64,000 nt of DNA from DASXAI01 sp963798445 (GTDB lineage: Bacteria; Actinomycetota; Acidimicrobiia; Acidimicrobiales; Ilumatobacteraceae): contig CAWCTH010000003.1 in assembly GCA_963798445.1 (NCBI GenBank), positions 496,001-560,000 on the forward strand. The letters are read 5' to 3'. The notes beneath the pieces are model-generated. The model saw only the letters and a program-made list of their open reading frames with translations, was not told the origin of the DNA and ran no database searches. This document shows positions 16,174 to 30,773 of the stretch, in pieces (within the stretch, counting starts at the first letter, position 1; each line of letters starts with the position of its first letter). Both the position numbers and the translations under genes were made by a program.

Positions 16174-17360
16174 AGGCACTGCGGTTCGAGCGCAAGCTGC
16201 TGCGTTACGCCGCCGCCTACGTGGCCGGCTCGGTCGTGCCCGGCCGGGGCGCCAGCCACGGTCCACTGCGCCTGGCCGACATCGACCCGATCGAGCTTCC
16301 CGGCCCCGGTTGGGTGCGCATCCGGCCGCGGCTGGCAGGGATCTGCGGCAGCGACCTGGCCACCATCGACGGCACGTCCAGCCGCTACTTCGAGCCCATC
16401 GTGTCGTTTCCCTTCGTGCCCGGTCACGAGGTCGTGGCCGATACGACCGAACAGGAGAGCACGCGGGTCGTGCTGGAACCGGTGCTCGGCTGCGTCGCCC
16501 GAGGCATCGATCCGCCGTGTGAGGCGTGCGCGCGGGGCGACCTGGGCAACTGCGAGCGCCTCGCCTTCGGTCACCTCGAGCCCGGGCTTCAGAGTGGCTA
16601 TTGCGCCGACACCGGCGGCGGCTGGAGCACGTTCATGGTGGCCCACGAGAGCCAGCTCCACACCGTGCCCGACGACCTCGACGACGACGCCGCGGTCATG
16701 GTGGAGCCGACCGCCTGCGCCGTGCACGCCGCGCTGCGGGCCAACATCGCCGAGGGCGACGTGGTGGTGGTGCTCGGCGCCGGCACCCTGGGGTTGCTGA
16801 GCGTCGCCGCGCTGCGGCACCTCACCGGGGCAGGCACCATCATCGCCGCCGCCAAGCATCCCGAGCAGCGCCGCCTGGCCGCCGCGCTGGGCGCCGACAC
16901 CGTGTGCGAGCCCGACGAGATGCCCCGCCTCGTGCGGCGCATCAGCGGCTCGATGGCCTACGGCACCCAGCTCACCGGAGGCGCCGACGCCGTGCTCGAC
17001 TGCGTCGGCTCGGACACCTCGATCCAGCAGAGCCTTGCTGTCGTGAAGCCCCGCGGCCGAGTCACCCTGGTGGGCATGCCGGCGGTCGTGAAGCTCAACC
17101 TCACCACGCTCTGGCACCGCGAGACCGAGCTGGCGGGGGCCTATGCCTATGGCACCGAAACGCTGGCCGACGGCACCAGGCGACGCACGTTCGACATGGC
17201 CTTCGATCTCGTGCGCGACGCCAAGCTGGGCCGCCTCGTGTCAGCCACGTACCCACTCGCCGACTACAAGGCGGCCATCGAGCACGCCGCCAACGCCGGA
17301 CGCCGCGGCGCCGTGAAGGTCGCCTTCGACCTCCGGGCCGAGAAAGAGAGAAACCGTTGA
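16170..17360 (+). CDS. Zinc-dependent alcohol dehydrogenase (MDR family)
   Basis: A 396-residue medium-chain dehydrogenase. Catalytic-zinc residues appear in GICGSD (Cys) and PGHEVVAD (His-Glu). A structural-zinc lobe is suggested by four Cys in GCVARGIDPPCEACARGDLG and the following NC. The cofactor loop is VVVLGAGTLGLLS near residue 195. The GTG start overlaps the stop of the upstream reductase (GTGA at 16170), so expression is coupled. It could interconvert a fatty alcohol and aldehyde, or act on a glycerol-type intermediate, with the neighbouring reductase; this is inference. Resemblance is to the threonine/sorbitol dehydrogenase branch. Confidence 0.85.
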   Translation: MKALRFERKLLRYAAAYVAGSVVPGRGASHGPLRLADIDPIELPGPGWVRIRPRLAGICGSDLATIDGTSSRYFEPIVSFPFVPGHEVVADTTEQESTRVVLEPVLGCVARGIDPPCEACARGDLGNCERLAFGHLEPGLQSGYCADTGGGWSTFMVAHESQLHTVPDDLDDDAAVMVEPTACAVHAALRANIAEGDVVVVLGAGTLGLLSVAALRHLTGAGTIIAAAKHPEQRRLAAALGADTVCEPDEMPRLVRRISGSMAYGTQLTGGADAVLDCVGSDTSIQQSLAVVKPRGRVTLVGMPAVVKLNLTTLWHRETELAGAYAYGTETLADGTRRRTFDMAFDLVRDAKLGRLVSATYPLADYKAAIEHAANAGRRGAVKVAFDLRAEKERNR

Positions 17361-17409
17361 CTCGGTCCCACGGGCGCCAGCCCGCCATCGACGCGGCGGG
17401 AGATCGCTG

Positions 17410-18996
17410 ATGCCCCGCCCCGGTTTCGTCCTGGACGTCGATCGCTCCTCGCCCCCCACCCTCTTCTGGCACGGTGAGGGCTTCCGCCTGGAGAAGCTGC
17501 CCGCCGGTCGGTCACGGGTCATCTACCCGCCGGAGGCGCTGGCGGCGCTGAAGGACATCGACGGCGCCATCCGCCACGCGCTGCTGCACCCCATCGACAG
17601 CGACCCCCTGCCCGAGCTGCTGTTCCCGGACATGAAGCTCACGATCGCCTTCGACGACATCTCGTTGCCGCTGCCGAAGATGCGACGGCCCGACATCCGC
17701 CAGCGCGTCATCGAGGCCGTGCTCGACATCGCCGCCGACGCCGGCGTGGACGACATCCACATCATCGCCGCGCTGGCGCTGCACCGGCGCATGACCGAAG
17801 CCGAACTGCGTCACGCCGTCGGCGATCGTGTCTACGACGCGTTCGCACCGCGCGGGCTGCTCTACAACCACGACGCCGAGGATCCGGCGGCCATGGCCTT
17901 CCTGGGCACCACCCCGCACGGCGAGGAGGTGGAGATCAGCCGGCGGGCCGCCGAGTCCGATCTGCTGGTCTACGTCAACATCAACCTGGTGGCCATGGAC
18001 GGTGGCTGGAAGTCGACCGCCACCGGACTGGCGTCGTACCGGAGCCTGCGCCACCACCACAACGTCCACACCATGCAGCACTCGAAGAGCTTCATGGACC
18101 AGGAGCGCTCGGAGCTGCACTCGTCGAACTGGCGCATGGGCAAGGTGATCCGCGACGCCGGCGTCAAGATCTTCCAGATCGAGTCGACCATGAACACCGA
18201 TACGTTCCCGTCGCCGTTCGAGTTCCTGGCGAGGCGCGAGTGGGAGTGGACGGCGCGCGACCGCGCCACGTTCATCGCGTCGTCGGCCAGCCTGAAGCGC
18301 ACGCCACCGCGCATCGCTCGCAAGATCTTCCAGTCGATGGAGTCGCCGCACCAGATGACCAGCGTGCAGGCCGGCGAGGTGGAGGCCGTGCACCGGCTCA
18401 CCACCGCCAACGTCTACCGCCAGCAGCTGATGACGGTGGAAGGCCAGACCGACATCCTCACCTTCGGCATCCCGTACATCTGCCCGTACAACGTGCACTC
18501 GGTGATGAACCCCATCCTCGTGATGTGCACCGGCCTCGGCTACTACTTCAACCTCTACCGCGGCAAGCCGCTCGTGCGCGAAGGCGGCGTCGTGATCATG
18601 ACGCACCCGACGCCGTGGGAGTTCCACCCGGTGCACCACCCGAGCTACATCGACTTCTTCGAGCAGGTGCTGGCCGACACCACGGACCCGTCGGAGATAG
18701 AAGCCCGGTACGAGAAGAGCTTCGCCGAGGACGAGTGGTACCGGCACCTCTACCGCACCAGCTACGCCTACCACGGCGTGCACCCGTTCTACATGTGGTA
18801 CTGGGGCGCGCACGCCATGCAGCACCTCGGACGCGTCATCATCGTGGGCGGCGATCCCAAAGCCGTGCGACGGTTGGGCTTCGTGCCGGCATCGACGCTC
18901 GACGACGCGCTGGAGATCGCCAGCGATGTCGTGGGGCCGCACCCGACCATCTCGCATCTGCACACACCACCGCTCGTGCTGACGGACGTCGTATGA
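17410..18996 (+). CDS. LarA-like protein (DUF2088 lactate racemase N-terminal domain)
   Basis: A 528-residue protein whose first 240 residues carry the LarA/DUF2088 pattern: AFDDISLPLP near 78, ALALHRRMTEAELRHAVG near 120, YNHDAEDP, GTTPHGEEVEISRRAAESDL and YVNINLVAMDGGWKSTATG near 185. In lactate racemase the Lys of the matching GG-x-K motif carries the nickel-pincer nucleotide cofactor; here GGWK keeps that Lys. The C-terminal half is longer than in LarA (about 420 residues) and unfamiliar, with many aromatic residues. It starts 49 bases after the alcohol dehydrogenase and its stop overlaps the PlsC start, so it belongs to the same lipid unit. Its reaction is unknown; a hydroxyacid epimerase is one option. 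Confidence 0.75.
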   Translation: MPRPGFVLDVDRSSPPTLFWHGEGFRLEKLPAGRSRVIYPPEALAALKDIDGAIRHALLHPIDSDPLPELLFPDMKLTIAFDDISLPLPKMRRPDIRQRVIEAVLDIAADAGVDDIHIIAALALHRRMTEAELRHAVGDRVYDAFAPRGLLYNHDAEDPAAMAFLGTTPHGEEVEISRRAAESDLLVYVNINLVAMDGGWKSTATGLASYRSLRHHHNVHTMQHSKSFMDQERSELHSSNWRMGKVIRDAGVKIFQIESTMNTDTFPSPFEFLARREWEWTARDRATFIASSASLKRTPPRIARKIFQSMESPHQMTSVQAGEVEAVHRLTTANVYRQQLMTVEGQTDILTFGIPYICPYNVHSVMNPILVMCTGLGYYFNLYRGKPLVREGGVVIMTHPTPWEFHPVHHPSYIDFFEQVLADTTDPSEIEARYEKSFAEDEWYRHLYRTSYAYHGVHPFYMWYWGAHAMQHLGRVIIVGGDPKAVRRLGFVPASTLDDALEIASDVVGPHPTISHLHTPPLVLTDVV

Positions 18997-19988
18997 GCGA
19001 GCGCGTCGATCGGGCCGTGTCGGCCGTGCGTCAGCATGGCGGTCGGGCGCGCACGTTCGTGGCTCATCGCGGCTTCCCGTGGCGGGCGCCGACGGTGCCA
19101 CGCGGCGTGGAGGTGCCGAAGCGCAAGGGGCAGACCGGCGCCGACTTCGACACGGCCTGGGCCCGGAAGCCGCCGGCGCGTGCGACGCGCTCGTTGATCG
19201 TGGCCGGACCGTTGAAGGCGATGGTAAAGGCGCTGGCCGATCCCGAGATCGTGGGGCTCGACCGTCTCGCCGACCTGCGCTCGCACACCGACGACGACGC
19301 GCCGCCCGCGCCCGTGGTGTTCGCCGCCAACCACGCCAGTCACGTCGACGCGCCCCTCATGCTGACGTCGATTCCGCCGCCGTGGCGGTCCCGCCTCGTG
19401 GTCGGGGCGGCGGCCGACTACTTCTTCGCCACCCGGTTGGTGGGCACGATGTCGGCACTCGCCTTGGGCGCCATCCCCATCGACCGCAGCCGCGTCAACC
19501 GGCGCTCGGCCGACTTGGCCGCAGGGCTGATCAACGACGGTTGGTCCCTGCTGATCTTCCCCGAGGGCGGCCGCTCCCCCGACGGCTGGGGTCAACCGTT
19601 CCGCGGCGGCGCCGCCTTCCTGTCGATCCGCTGCGGTGTGCCCGTCGTGCCCGTCCACCTCGACGGGACCGGATCGATCCTGGGCCGAGGCATGAACCGG
19701 CCGAAGCCGGGACGCACCAAGGTGACGTTCGGCGCGCCGCTCTCGCCGGCCGAAGGTGAGGATGCGCGCCGGTTCGGGGAGCGCATCGAGCGGGCCGTGG
19801 CCGTGCTGGGCGACGAGGCCATCACCGACTGGTGGTCGGCGCGGCGACGGGCGGCCGCCGGGACGACGCCATCGCTCACCGGCCCGGCCTACAACGGGTG
19901 GCGCCGGGCGTGGGCCCTCAGCGAGCACCGGGCCCGGGGCAAGGCCGGCCAGCGCCGCCGCCAGCAGCGCGCCTGGCCCGACATCTAG
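18993..19988 (+). CDS. 1-acyl-glycerol-3-phosphate acyltransferase family protein (PlsC-like)
   Basis: A 331-residue acyltransferase. The catalytic HxxxxD motif is in NHASHVDAP (about residue 112), the second block is IPIDRSRVNRRSADL, and the phosphate/glycerol-binding block is FPEGGRSPDGWG near 190, followed by VPVVPVHLDGTG. Typical PlsC proteins are about 240 residues; extra length is at both ends, with a basic, Arg-rich C-terminus. The ATG overlaps the LarA-like stop (ATGA at 18993). Together with the reductase-HAD fusion it suggests assembly of an unusual glycerolipid or wax-like ester; the acyl donor and acceptor are unknown. Confidence 0.88.
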   Translation: MSERVDRAVSAVRQHGGRARTFVAHRGFPWRAPTVPRGVEVPKRKGQTGADFDTAWARKPPARATRSLIVAGPLKAMVKALADPEIVGLDRLADLRSHTDDDAPPAPVVFAANHASHVDAPLMLTSIPPPWRSRLVVGAAADYFFATRLVGTMSALALGAIPIDRSRVNRRSADLAAGLINDGWSLLIFPEGGRSPDGWGQPFRGGAAFLSIRCGVPVVPVHLDGTGSILGRGMNRPKPGRTKVTFGAPLSPAEGEDARRFGERIERAVAVLGDEAITDWWSARRRAAAGTTPSLTGPAYNGWRRAWALSEHRARGKAGQRRRQQRAWPDI

Positions 19989-20032
19989 CGACGCGTTGAT
20001 CTGATCGCCCCGACCGGGAGTGGCACGGGTGC

Positions 20033-20635
20033 TCAGTCGTAGCGCTTGGCCCAACCGCCCGTGTGGAACGTGACGACCGGTTCTGACGTCACGCCGGCGG
20101 CCATCATCGCGGCTTTCAGCTCGGGGTCACCCAAGAACGACCGCAACGTCTCGAAGGTCTCGGCCTGGTGATAGACGATGGCCAGCGACGGGTCGTCGAT
20201 CGAGCGGTTCGCGGCGTGGCCGATGATGCCCTTCGACTTCTGGATCTCCCCAGCGGCGTCGTATCCCTCGAGCCATTTGTCGAAATCGGCAACGTTGTGC
20301 CGCAGGACGAACGCCGGCAGCTCACGATCCCAGACGGCCGCTTCGCGAACGGGCGTGACCCAGAGCAGCTCGGGCGGGCCGGTCACGCCGAAGCTCTGCA
20401 TGGCGTTCTTCAAGTCGTCCGAGGACGCAAACGCCTTCGCCCGCTCGATGTCCTGCACCGCGAGGAAGATGCTGACGAGGTTGGGGTCGTCCTCCGCCCG
20501 GTTGATGTGGTGCGCGAGGGCACCGGCCGCCCGCCGAGCGGGTTCGTGCTGGTCGAATCCCACCTTCCAGGTGTCGAAATCCGCTACTGGGTGGGTGATC
20601 AAGATGGCTGCCGGGGGTAGGGCCTGCTCGGACAT
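20033..20635 (-). CDS. Protein with two tandem dimeric alpha/beta-barrel (ABM-like) domains
   Basis: A 200-residue protein made of two copies of one domain of about 95 residues. Matching segments are HPVADFDTWKVGFDQHEPAR and HNVADFDKWLEGYDAAGEI, then NRAEDDPNLVSIFLAV and NRSIDDPSLAIVYHQA, then LKNAMQSFGVTGPPEL and LKAAMMAAGVTSEPVV. The fold is that of antibiotic-biosynthesis-monooxygenase/YciI-like ferredoxin barrels, which normally dimerise; here the dimer is covalent. A GGGAG ribosome site precedes the ATG at 20635. No catalytic residues can be assigned. It stands alone between the lipid cluster and a gene-free stretch. Confidence 0.75.
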   Translation of the reverse strand: MSEQALPPAAILITHPVADFDTWKVGFDQHEPARRAAGALAHHINRAEDDPNLVSIFLAVQDIERAKAFASSDDLKNAMQSFGVTGPPELLWVTPVREAAVWDRELPAFVLRHNVADFDKWLEGYDAAGEIQKSKGIIGHAANRSIDDPSLAIVYHQAETFETLRSFLGDPELKAAMMAAGVTSEPVVTFHTGGWAKRYD

Positions 20636-20823
20636 CCGGAAGTGCTCCCTTCATGCGAGAGCGGGTGACGGAGAAACCGACACGGGCTCGACCTCGCCGT
20701 GGCGTCACAATGACCCCGGCGCCAATCCCTGTCAATCGGGCCAGCGCGGCGATGGGGTCCTGGTTCCCGTTCCCAGGCTCTCGACAACGGCCGGTGATCG
20801 GTCGGCCGAGTCGGTCGTGCTCG

Positions 20824-20936
20824 CGGTGCGTGGTCGGCCACGGTTGCTGTGGCCGCTTCTCGGTGCGTCAGTGCGTCAATTTTGCTATACCTCTGCACCG
20901 AGAAGCCGATTTGCACCGAGAAACGGTGCTCATCGG
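20824..20936 (+). repeat. Structured dispersed repeat of about 110 bp, copy 1
   Basis: This element lies in the 478-base gene-free stretch 20636-21113 and matches 36544-36648 over about 110 bases (shared blocks GCGGTGCGTGGTCGGC, TGCGTCAA, TGCACCGA and CCGAGAA). It can fold: GGCCAC (20836-20841) pairs with GTGGCC (20849-20854), and CTTCTCGGTGC (20856-20866) pairs with GCACCGAGAAG (20895-20905). A third copy of the arm, TGCACCGAGAA, follows at 20912-20922. No convincing reading frame crosses it. The rest of the stretch shows only an AT-rich patch near 21030. Confidence 0.7.
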
Positions 20937-21113
20937 CCCCGGGCGAGCGCTAAGCGACCATTCCAAAGCCCAAACGGCGGTCACCGGCGACGGTTGGTCC
21001 TTGGCGGGTAGAGGAGCGCTTGCCGATCGCACTATACAAATATGAGGGAGAGCGGTTCGACAGCGGCGAGGGGCAATCATTCCCGTGGGGACGGGCGGCG
21101 ATCCGCCGCGCTG

Positions 21114-21753
21114 CTACAACAGCGCTTCGAGCTGGGCCACGCGCTCCTCGAGGGCGTTGAGCCGCGCCTCCAGTTCCGCCACCCGATCGGTGCGGGCGCT
21201 CGACGAGCTCACGCCCGACGACACCGCCGCGGCGCGCATCTCCAGCGGCACGGCCTCGTCGGCCACCAGCTGCACCCAGCGCGCCTCGCGCTCACCCGGC
21301 TGGCGGTCGAGCAGCGCGACGATGGGCGGGTCGTGGCGCTCCATCGCGTCGAGCACGGCGTCGACGTCACTGGTCGACGCGAACGGGTACAACCGCTCGG
21401 TTCGAGCCCGCAGCTCGGCCACCGTCTGGGGGCCGCGCGAGCAGCAAGACCCCCAGCACCGCTCGCCGGGCGCCGTCGAGGTCGAGCACGTCGTCGGCCA
21501 CGTGGCGGTACTTCGTCGCCCGCTCCCCCGCGCCCGGGTGCACGACGCGGGCGTACCCCAGCGCCTTGAGCGCCAGGACGGTCGTCTCGACCTCGCGCTC
21601 GGTCACGCTCATCACCGGATCACGGTTGGACGTCTGGTTGCACGCCGACGTCAGGGCCTTGAGGGTGAGGGGGTACACATCCGGGGTGGTGGCCTGCTTC
21701 TCCATCAGGCAACCGAGCACCCGGGCTTCGATCGCGGTCAGCACGCCGGGCAC
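21114..21753 (-). CDS. YceH-like DUF480 protein, interrupted by an apparent 1-base insertion
   Basis: Two overlapping minus-strand frames together give one DUF480/YceH protein of about 212 residues. The first part has the family start LTAIEARVLGCLMEKQATTP and the winged-helix block SNRDPVMSVTEREVE. It reads VLGVLLL and then leaves frame, while the next frame continues RGPQTVAELRARTERLYPF. Skipping one base near 21438 joins them exactly. The C-terminus has a coiled-coil (AELEARLNALEERVAQLEALL). YceH is a tandem winged-helix protein of unclear role. The break is more likely a base error than a true mutation because both halves are conserved. Confidence 0.8.
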
Positions 21754-21789
21754 GTTAGGACTGCCTGCCTCGCCGCGCCCGAGCAGGCG

Positions 21790-22443
21790 CTAGCCCTTCG
21801 TGGTCGTGGCCCCGCGCGACGGCGGGATCCTCAGCTTCTGGCCGGGCACGATCACACTGTTCACGGTGAGGTCGTTGAAGGCGGCGAGGTCCTCGGCGCT
21901 CACCCCGAGGCGGGCGGCGATGATGGACCAACCGTCGTTCGGCCGCACGGTGTAGGTGCCTGGCGCGTCGGCAACGGTCGTCGTGGTCGCTGCCGTGGTG
22001 GCGCTACTGCCACCGCCGGTGGTGGCCGTGGTGCTCCCGGTGGAACCGGACGAGGCGGCCGGGATCTTCAGCTTCTGGCCGGGCGTGATGAGGCTGCTCG
22101 TGCTCATGCCGTTGGCGTCGAGCAGCGCTTGGAGGCTCACGCCGAGCTTGCCGGCGATGCCGAGCAGGTAGTCGCCCGACACGACGGTGTAGGTGGCCCC
22201 ACCGCTGCTGCTGTCCGAGCCCCCGCCGGCGTCGGTGGCGCCGGTCGCGCCGCCCACCTGGCCGGGCGCCGGCGGCACGGTCGTGGTCGTCTGGATGGGG
22301 ATGGTGGAGAAGGCCGTGCTCGGCGAGGTGGTGGTGGAGCTGGAGGAGCCGCCCCCGCCACTCGAGCACGCCGCCAGCAACGCCAGACCGGCGCCGGCGA
22401 CGACCAGCGTGCGAATCAACGGTCGGGAAGCATGCGCGTCCAT
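21790..22443 (-). CDS. LysM-domain lipoprotein
   Basis: A 217-residue secreted lipoprotein. A signal peptide (LIRTLVVAGAGLALLAAC) ends in the lipobox LAAC with Cys near residue 26. A Ser/Thr/Gly linker leads to two LysM modules, YTVVSGDYLLGIAGKLGVS and YTVRPNDGWSIIAARLGVS, each ending in the PGQKLKIP/PGQKLRIP block. LysM modules bind peptidoglycan N-acetylglucosamine chains, so the protein is probably held between membrane and wall. The start ATG is at 22443. There is no enzymatic domain. It lies 57 bases from the gltD stop on the same strand and may be co-transcribed with gltBD. Confidence 0.88.
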   Translation of the reverse strand: MDAHASRPLIRTLVVAGAGLALLAACSSGGGGSSSSTTTSPSTAFSTIPIQTTTTVPPAPGQVGGATGATDAGGGSDSSSGGATYTVVSGDYLLGIAGKLGVSLQALLDANGMSTSSLITPGQKLKIPAASSGSTGSTTATTGGGSSATTAATTTTVADAPGTYTVRPNDGWSIIAARLGVSAEDLAAFNDLTVNSVIVPGQKLRIPPSRGATTTKG

Positions 22444-22499
22444 GAGGAGCGACAGCCTACGGCCTGGCCGAACGCCGATCGGGGCGCGGCGAATCAGGG

Positions 22500-23948
<1,449 letters not shown>

Positions 23949-23949
23949 T

Positions 23950-24319
23950 GTCCGCTCTCCGCCGCTCGGGCGAAGGCTTCCGCTTCGCTTCAGCCATGTC
24001 GTCCGCTCTCCGCCGCTCGGGCGAAGGCTTCCGCTTCGCTTCAGCCATGTCGTCCGCTCTCCGCCGCTCGGGCGAAGGCTTCCGCTTCGCTTCAGCCATG
24101 TCGTCCGCTCTCCGCCGCTCGGGCGAAGGCTTCCGCTTCGCTTCAGCCATGTCGTGCGCTCTCCGCCGCTCGGGCGAAGGCTTCCGCTTCGCTTCAGCCA
24201 TGTCGTGCGCTCTCCGCCGCTCGGGCGAAGGCTTCCGCTTCGCTTCAGCCATGTCGTCGCTCTCCGCCGCTCGGGCGAAGGCTTCCGCTTCGCTTCAGCC
24301 ATGTCGTCCGCTCTCCGCC
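23950..24319 (-). repeat. 51-bp tandem repeat array between gltB and gltD
   Basis: Seven head-to-tail units plus a partial one, nearly identical (units begin 23950, 24001, 24052, 24103, 24154, 24205 and 24256; the last is 50 bases). On the minus strand each unit contains GGAGAGCGGACGACATGGC, a ribosome-binding site followed by ATG, and reads MAEAKRKPSPERRRADD in one frame. The array occupies nearly all of the 383 bases between the gltB stop and the gltD start. The last unit supplies the gltD ribosome site. Two units carry a one-base substitution (GTGC for GTCC). Confidence 0.95.
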
Positions 24320-24331
24320 TCGAAGCTCACA

Positions 24332-28902
<4,571 letters not shown>

Positions 28903-29286
28903 CGTCTCCTCAGCCACTCATTGGATCTGGTGGTTGCAGGGGACGGCGCTGGCCCGGCTGCGGTCGCGAGAGCGTACTCGACCGTGCCCGGATCGAGACA
29001 GGAATTGTCAACCCTGCACGAGCGCTCCGGTGGCGGCGGGGGAAACGGGTCCGTTGATCCCGCCGGCGAAGGGGATGGCGGTGGTGGCGACCGTCGGGGG
29101 CGGGTCGGTGCGGGTGGTCGGGCGGGGTTGGTGGCGGTGGTCGGGGCGGGTGTGGCGGGGGTGGTCGCGGCCGGCGTAGGGACCTGCGAGGGCGGCGTGG
29201 GCGCAGGCGTCGACGGCGGATCCGACGAGCCGCTCGAGCACGCACCACAACACCCGCCCGCCAGCACCGCCGTCACCGCCGCGCCG

Positions 29287-30093
29287 CTAATCCACGAAGC
29301 GAGGGTCACGCTTCTCGAAGTACGCCGTGACGGCCTCGACCTGGTTGGGCGTGCCGATGAGCGACCCGATGGTGCGTTCCTCGGCCTTGAAGCCGTCGGC
29401 CAGGCTGACCGTGCCGGCCATGTTGAGCAACGCCTTCGCCCCCCGCACAGCGTGGGGCGACTTGCCGGCGATCTCCCGGGCCAGGGCCAGCGCGTCGTCG
29501 CGCGGCGTGTCGCTGACCCGCGTGGCCAGGCCGACGCGCACGGCCTCCTCGCCGCCGACCATGCGGCCGGTGAAGGTGAGCTCCTTGGCGACGTCGAGCC
29601 CGACGACCCGCGGCAGGAGCTGCGTGCCGGTCATGTCGGGGATGAGACCCCAGCGCACCTCGAGCACGCTCATCCTCACGTCGGGCGCCACGATGCGGAT
29701 GTCGGCGGCGAGGGCGATCTGGAAGCCGCCGCCGAGGGCGACCCCGTGGACCGCGGCGATGACCGGCGCGGGCATCTCGAACCACACGTAGGCAGCCTGC
29801 TGACCCCGGTTGGTGATGCGGCCGTCTTTGCGACCGAGGTCGACGTCACCGGTGGGACGCTCGTTGTCGCTGCCAGCCATTGCCTGGAACGACCCGAAGT
29901 CGAGGCCGGCGCAGAAGGCCCGGCCCTCCCCCGAGAGCACGACGGCCCGCACGGACGGGTCGGCCTTGACCGCCTCCCCCGCCTCGATGAGGCCCTCGAA
30001 CATGGCCGGGTCGAGAGCGTTCATCTTCTCGGGCCGGTTGAGGCGGACGTCGGCGACCCCGCCGTCGATCGTGACTGACACTCGGTCGGACAT
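29287..30093 (-). CDS. Enoyl-CoA hydratase/isomerase family protein (crotonase)
   Basis: A 268-residue crotonase. The start ATG at 30093 gives SDRVSVTIDGGVADVRLNRP, the usual first strand. The oxyanion-hole region is GEGRAFCAGLDFGSF near 62, and the second half of the hole is AAVHGVALGGGFQIALAADI near 115. At the catalytic position the sequence is WGLIPDMTGTQ: Asp replaces the Glu of true hydratases, as in several isomerases or carboxylic-acid-forming crotonases. So the reaction on acyl-CoA is uncertain. It is divergent from a nitroreductase gene, with 37 bases between the starts. Confidence 0.88.
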   Translation of the reverse strand: MSDRVSVTIDGGVADVRLNRPEKMNALDPAMFEGLIEAGEAVKADPSVRAVVLSGEGRAFCAGLDFGSFQAMAGSDNERPTGDVDLGRKDGRITNRGQQAAYVWFEMPAPVIAAVHGVALGGGFQIALAADIRIVAPDVRMSVLEVRWGLIPDMTGTQLLPRVVGLDVAKELTFTGRMVGGEEAVRVGLATRVSDTPRDDALALAREIAGKSPHAVRGAKALLNMAGTVSLADGFKAEERTIGSLIGTPNQVEAVTAYFEKRDPRFVD

Positions 30094-30130
30094 GGGGTTC
30101 AGTCTCGCATGCATGCCAGACTCGCCAGCC

Positions 30131-30769
30131 ATGAACCTGAACCTCAGCGCTGACGAGGTGCTCACGACCACCCGCGCCGTCCGCAAGCGGCTCGACCTCG
30201 AACGACCGGTCGAGCGCGAGGTCCTGCTGGAATGCCTCGACATCGCCCTGCAGGCGCCCACCGGCTCCAACTCGCAGATGTGGCAGTGGGTGTTCGTCGA
30301 GGACCCCGACAAGAAGAAGGTCATCGCCGACTACTACGGGTCCAATTTCGACAAGTACGTAGGCAGCGTGCCGTCGCCGTACCCCGACGACGATCCCCGG
30401 GCCAAGCAGCGCGAGGGCGTCACGTCGTCGGCGATCTACCTGCGCGAGCACTTCCACGAGGTGCCCGTCCTGCTGATCCCCCTGCTGGAGGGCCGGCCCG
30501 GGCGGGGTACCGGCACCCAGGCGGGCTACTGGGGCTCCCTCCTGCCAGCGGTGTGGAGCTTCATGCTGGCGCTGCGGGCCCGGGGCTTGGGCTCGGCGTG
30601 GACCACGCTGCACCTGTCCTACGAGAACGAGGTGGCCGAGCTGCTCGGCATCCCCGCCGACAAGTACTCGCAGGCCGGCCTCTTCCCCATCGCCTACACC
30701 AAGGGCACCGACTTCAAGCCGGCGGCACGCCTCCCCACCGACGGTGTGGTCCACTTCGACACCTGGTGA
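30131..30769 (+). CDS. Nitroreductase family FMN oxidoreductase
   Basis: A 212-residue nitroreductase-fold protein. TTRAVRKRLD near 14 is the FMN-phosphate motif and APTGSNSQMWQWVFV near 38 the second FMN contact. GSLLPAVWSFMLALRARGLG near 140 forms the dimer helix and GIPADKYSQAGLFPIAY the C-terminal block. Such enzymes reduce nitro groups, quinones or enones with NAD(P)H; the natural substrate is unknown. The ATG at 30131 is preferred; an ATG at 30113 would add six residues. The stop lies four bases before the ComB-like gene, so they probably form one unit. Confidence 0.88.
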   Translation: MNLNLSADEVLTTTRAVRKRLDLERPVEREVLLECLDIALQAPTGSNSQMWQWVFVEDPDKKKVIADYYGSNFDKYVGSVPSPYPDDDPRAKQREGVTSSAIYLREHFHEVPVLLIPLLEGRPGRGTGTQAGYWGSLLPAVWSFMLALRARGLGSAWTTLHLSYENEVAELLGIPADKYSQAGLFPIAYTKGTDFKPAARLPTDGVVHFDTW

Positions 30770-30773
30770 CGGC

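Noticed and set aside
20653..21045. Plus-strand frames of 60-130 codons across the gene-free stretch.
   Set aside because: They cross the structured repeat, change composition abruptly and lack ribosome sites; the similar repeat at 36.5 kb does not keep the frame.
23950..24319. CRISPR-like regular array.
   Set aside because: Units are contiguous and near-identical with no unique spacers and no cas genes; it is a plain tandem repeat.
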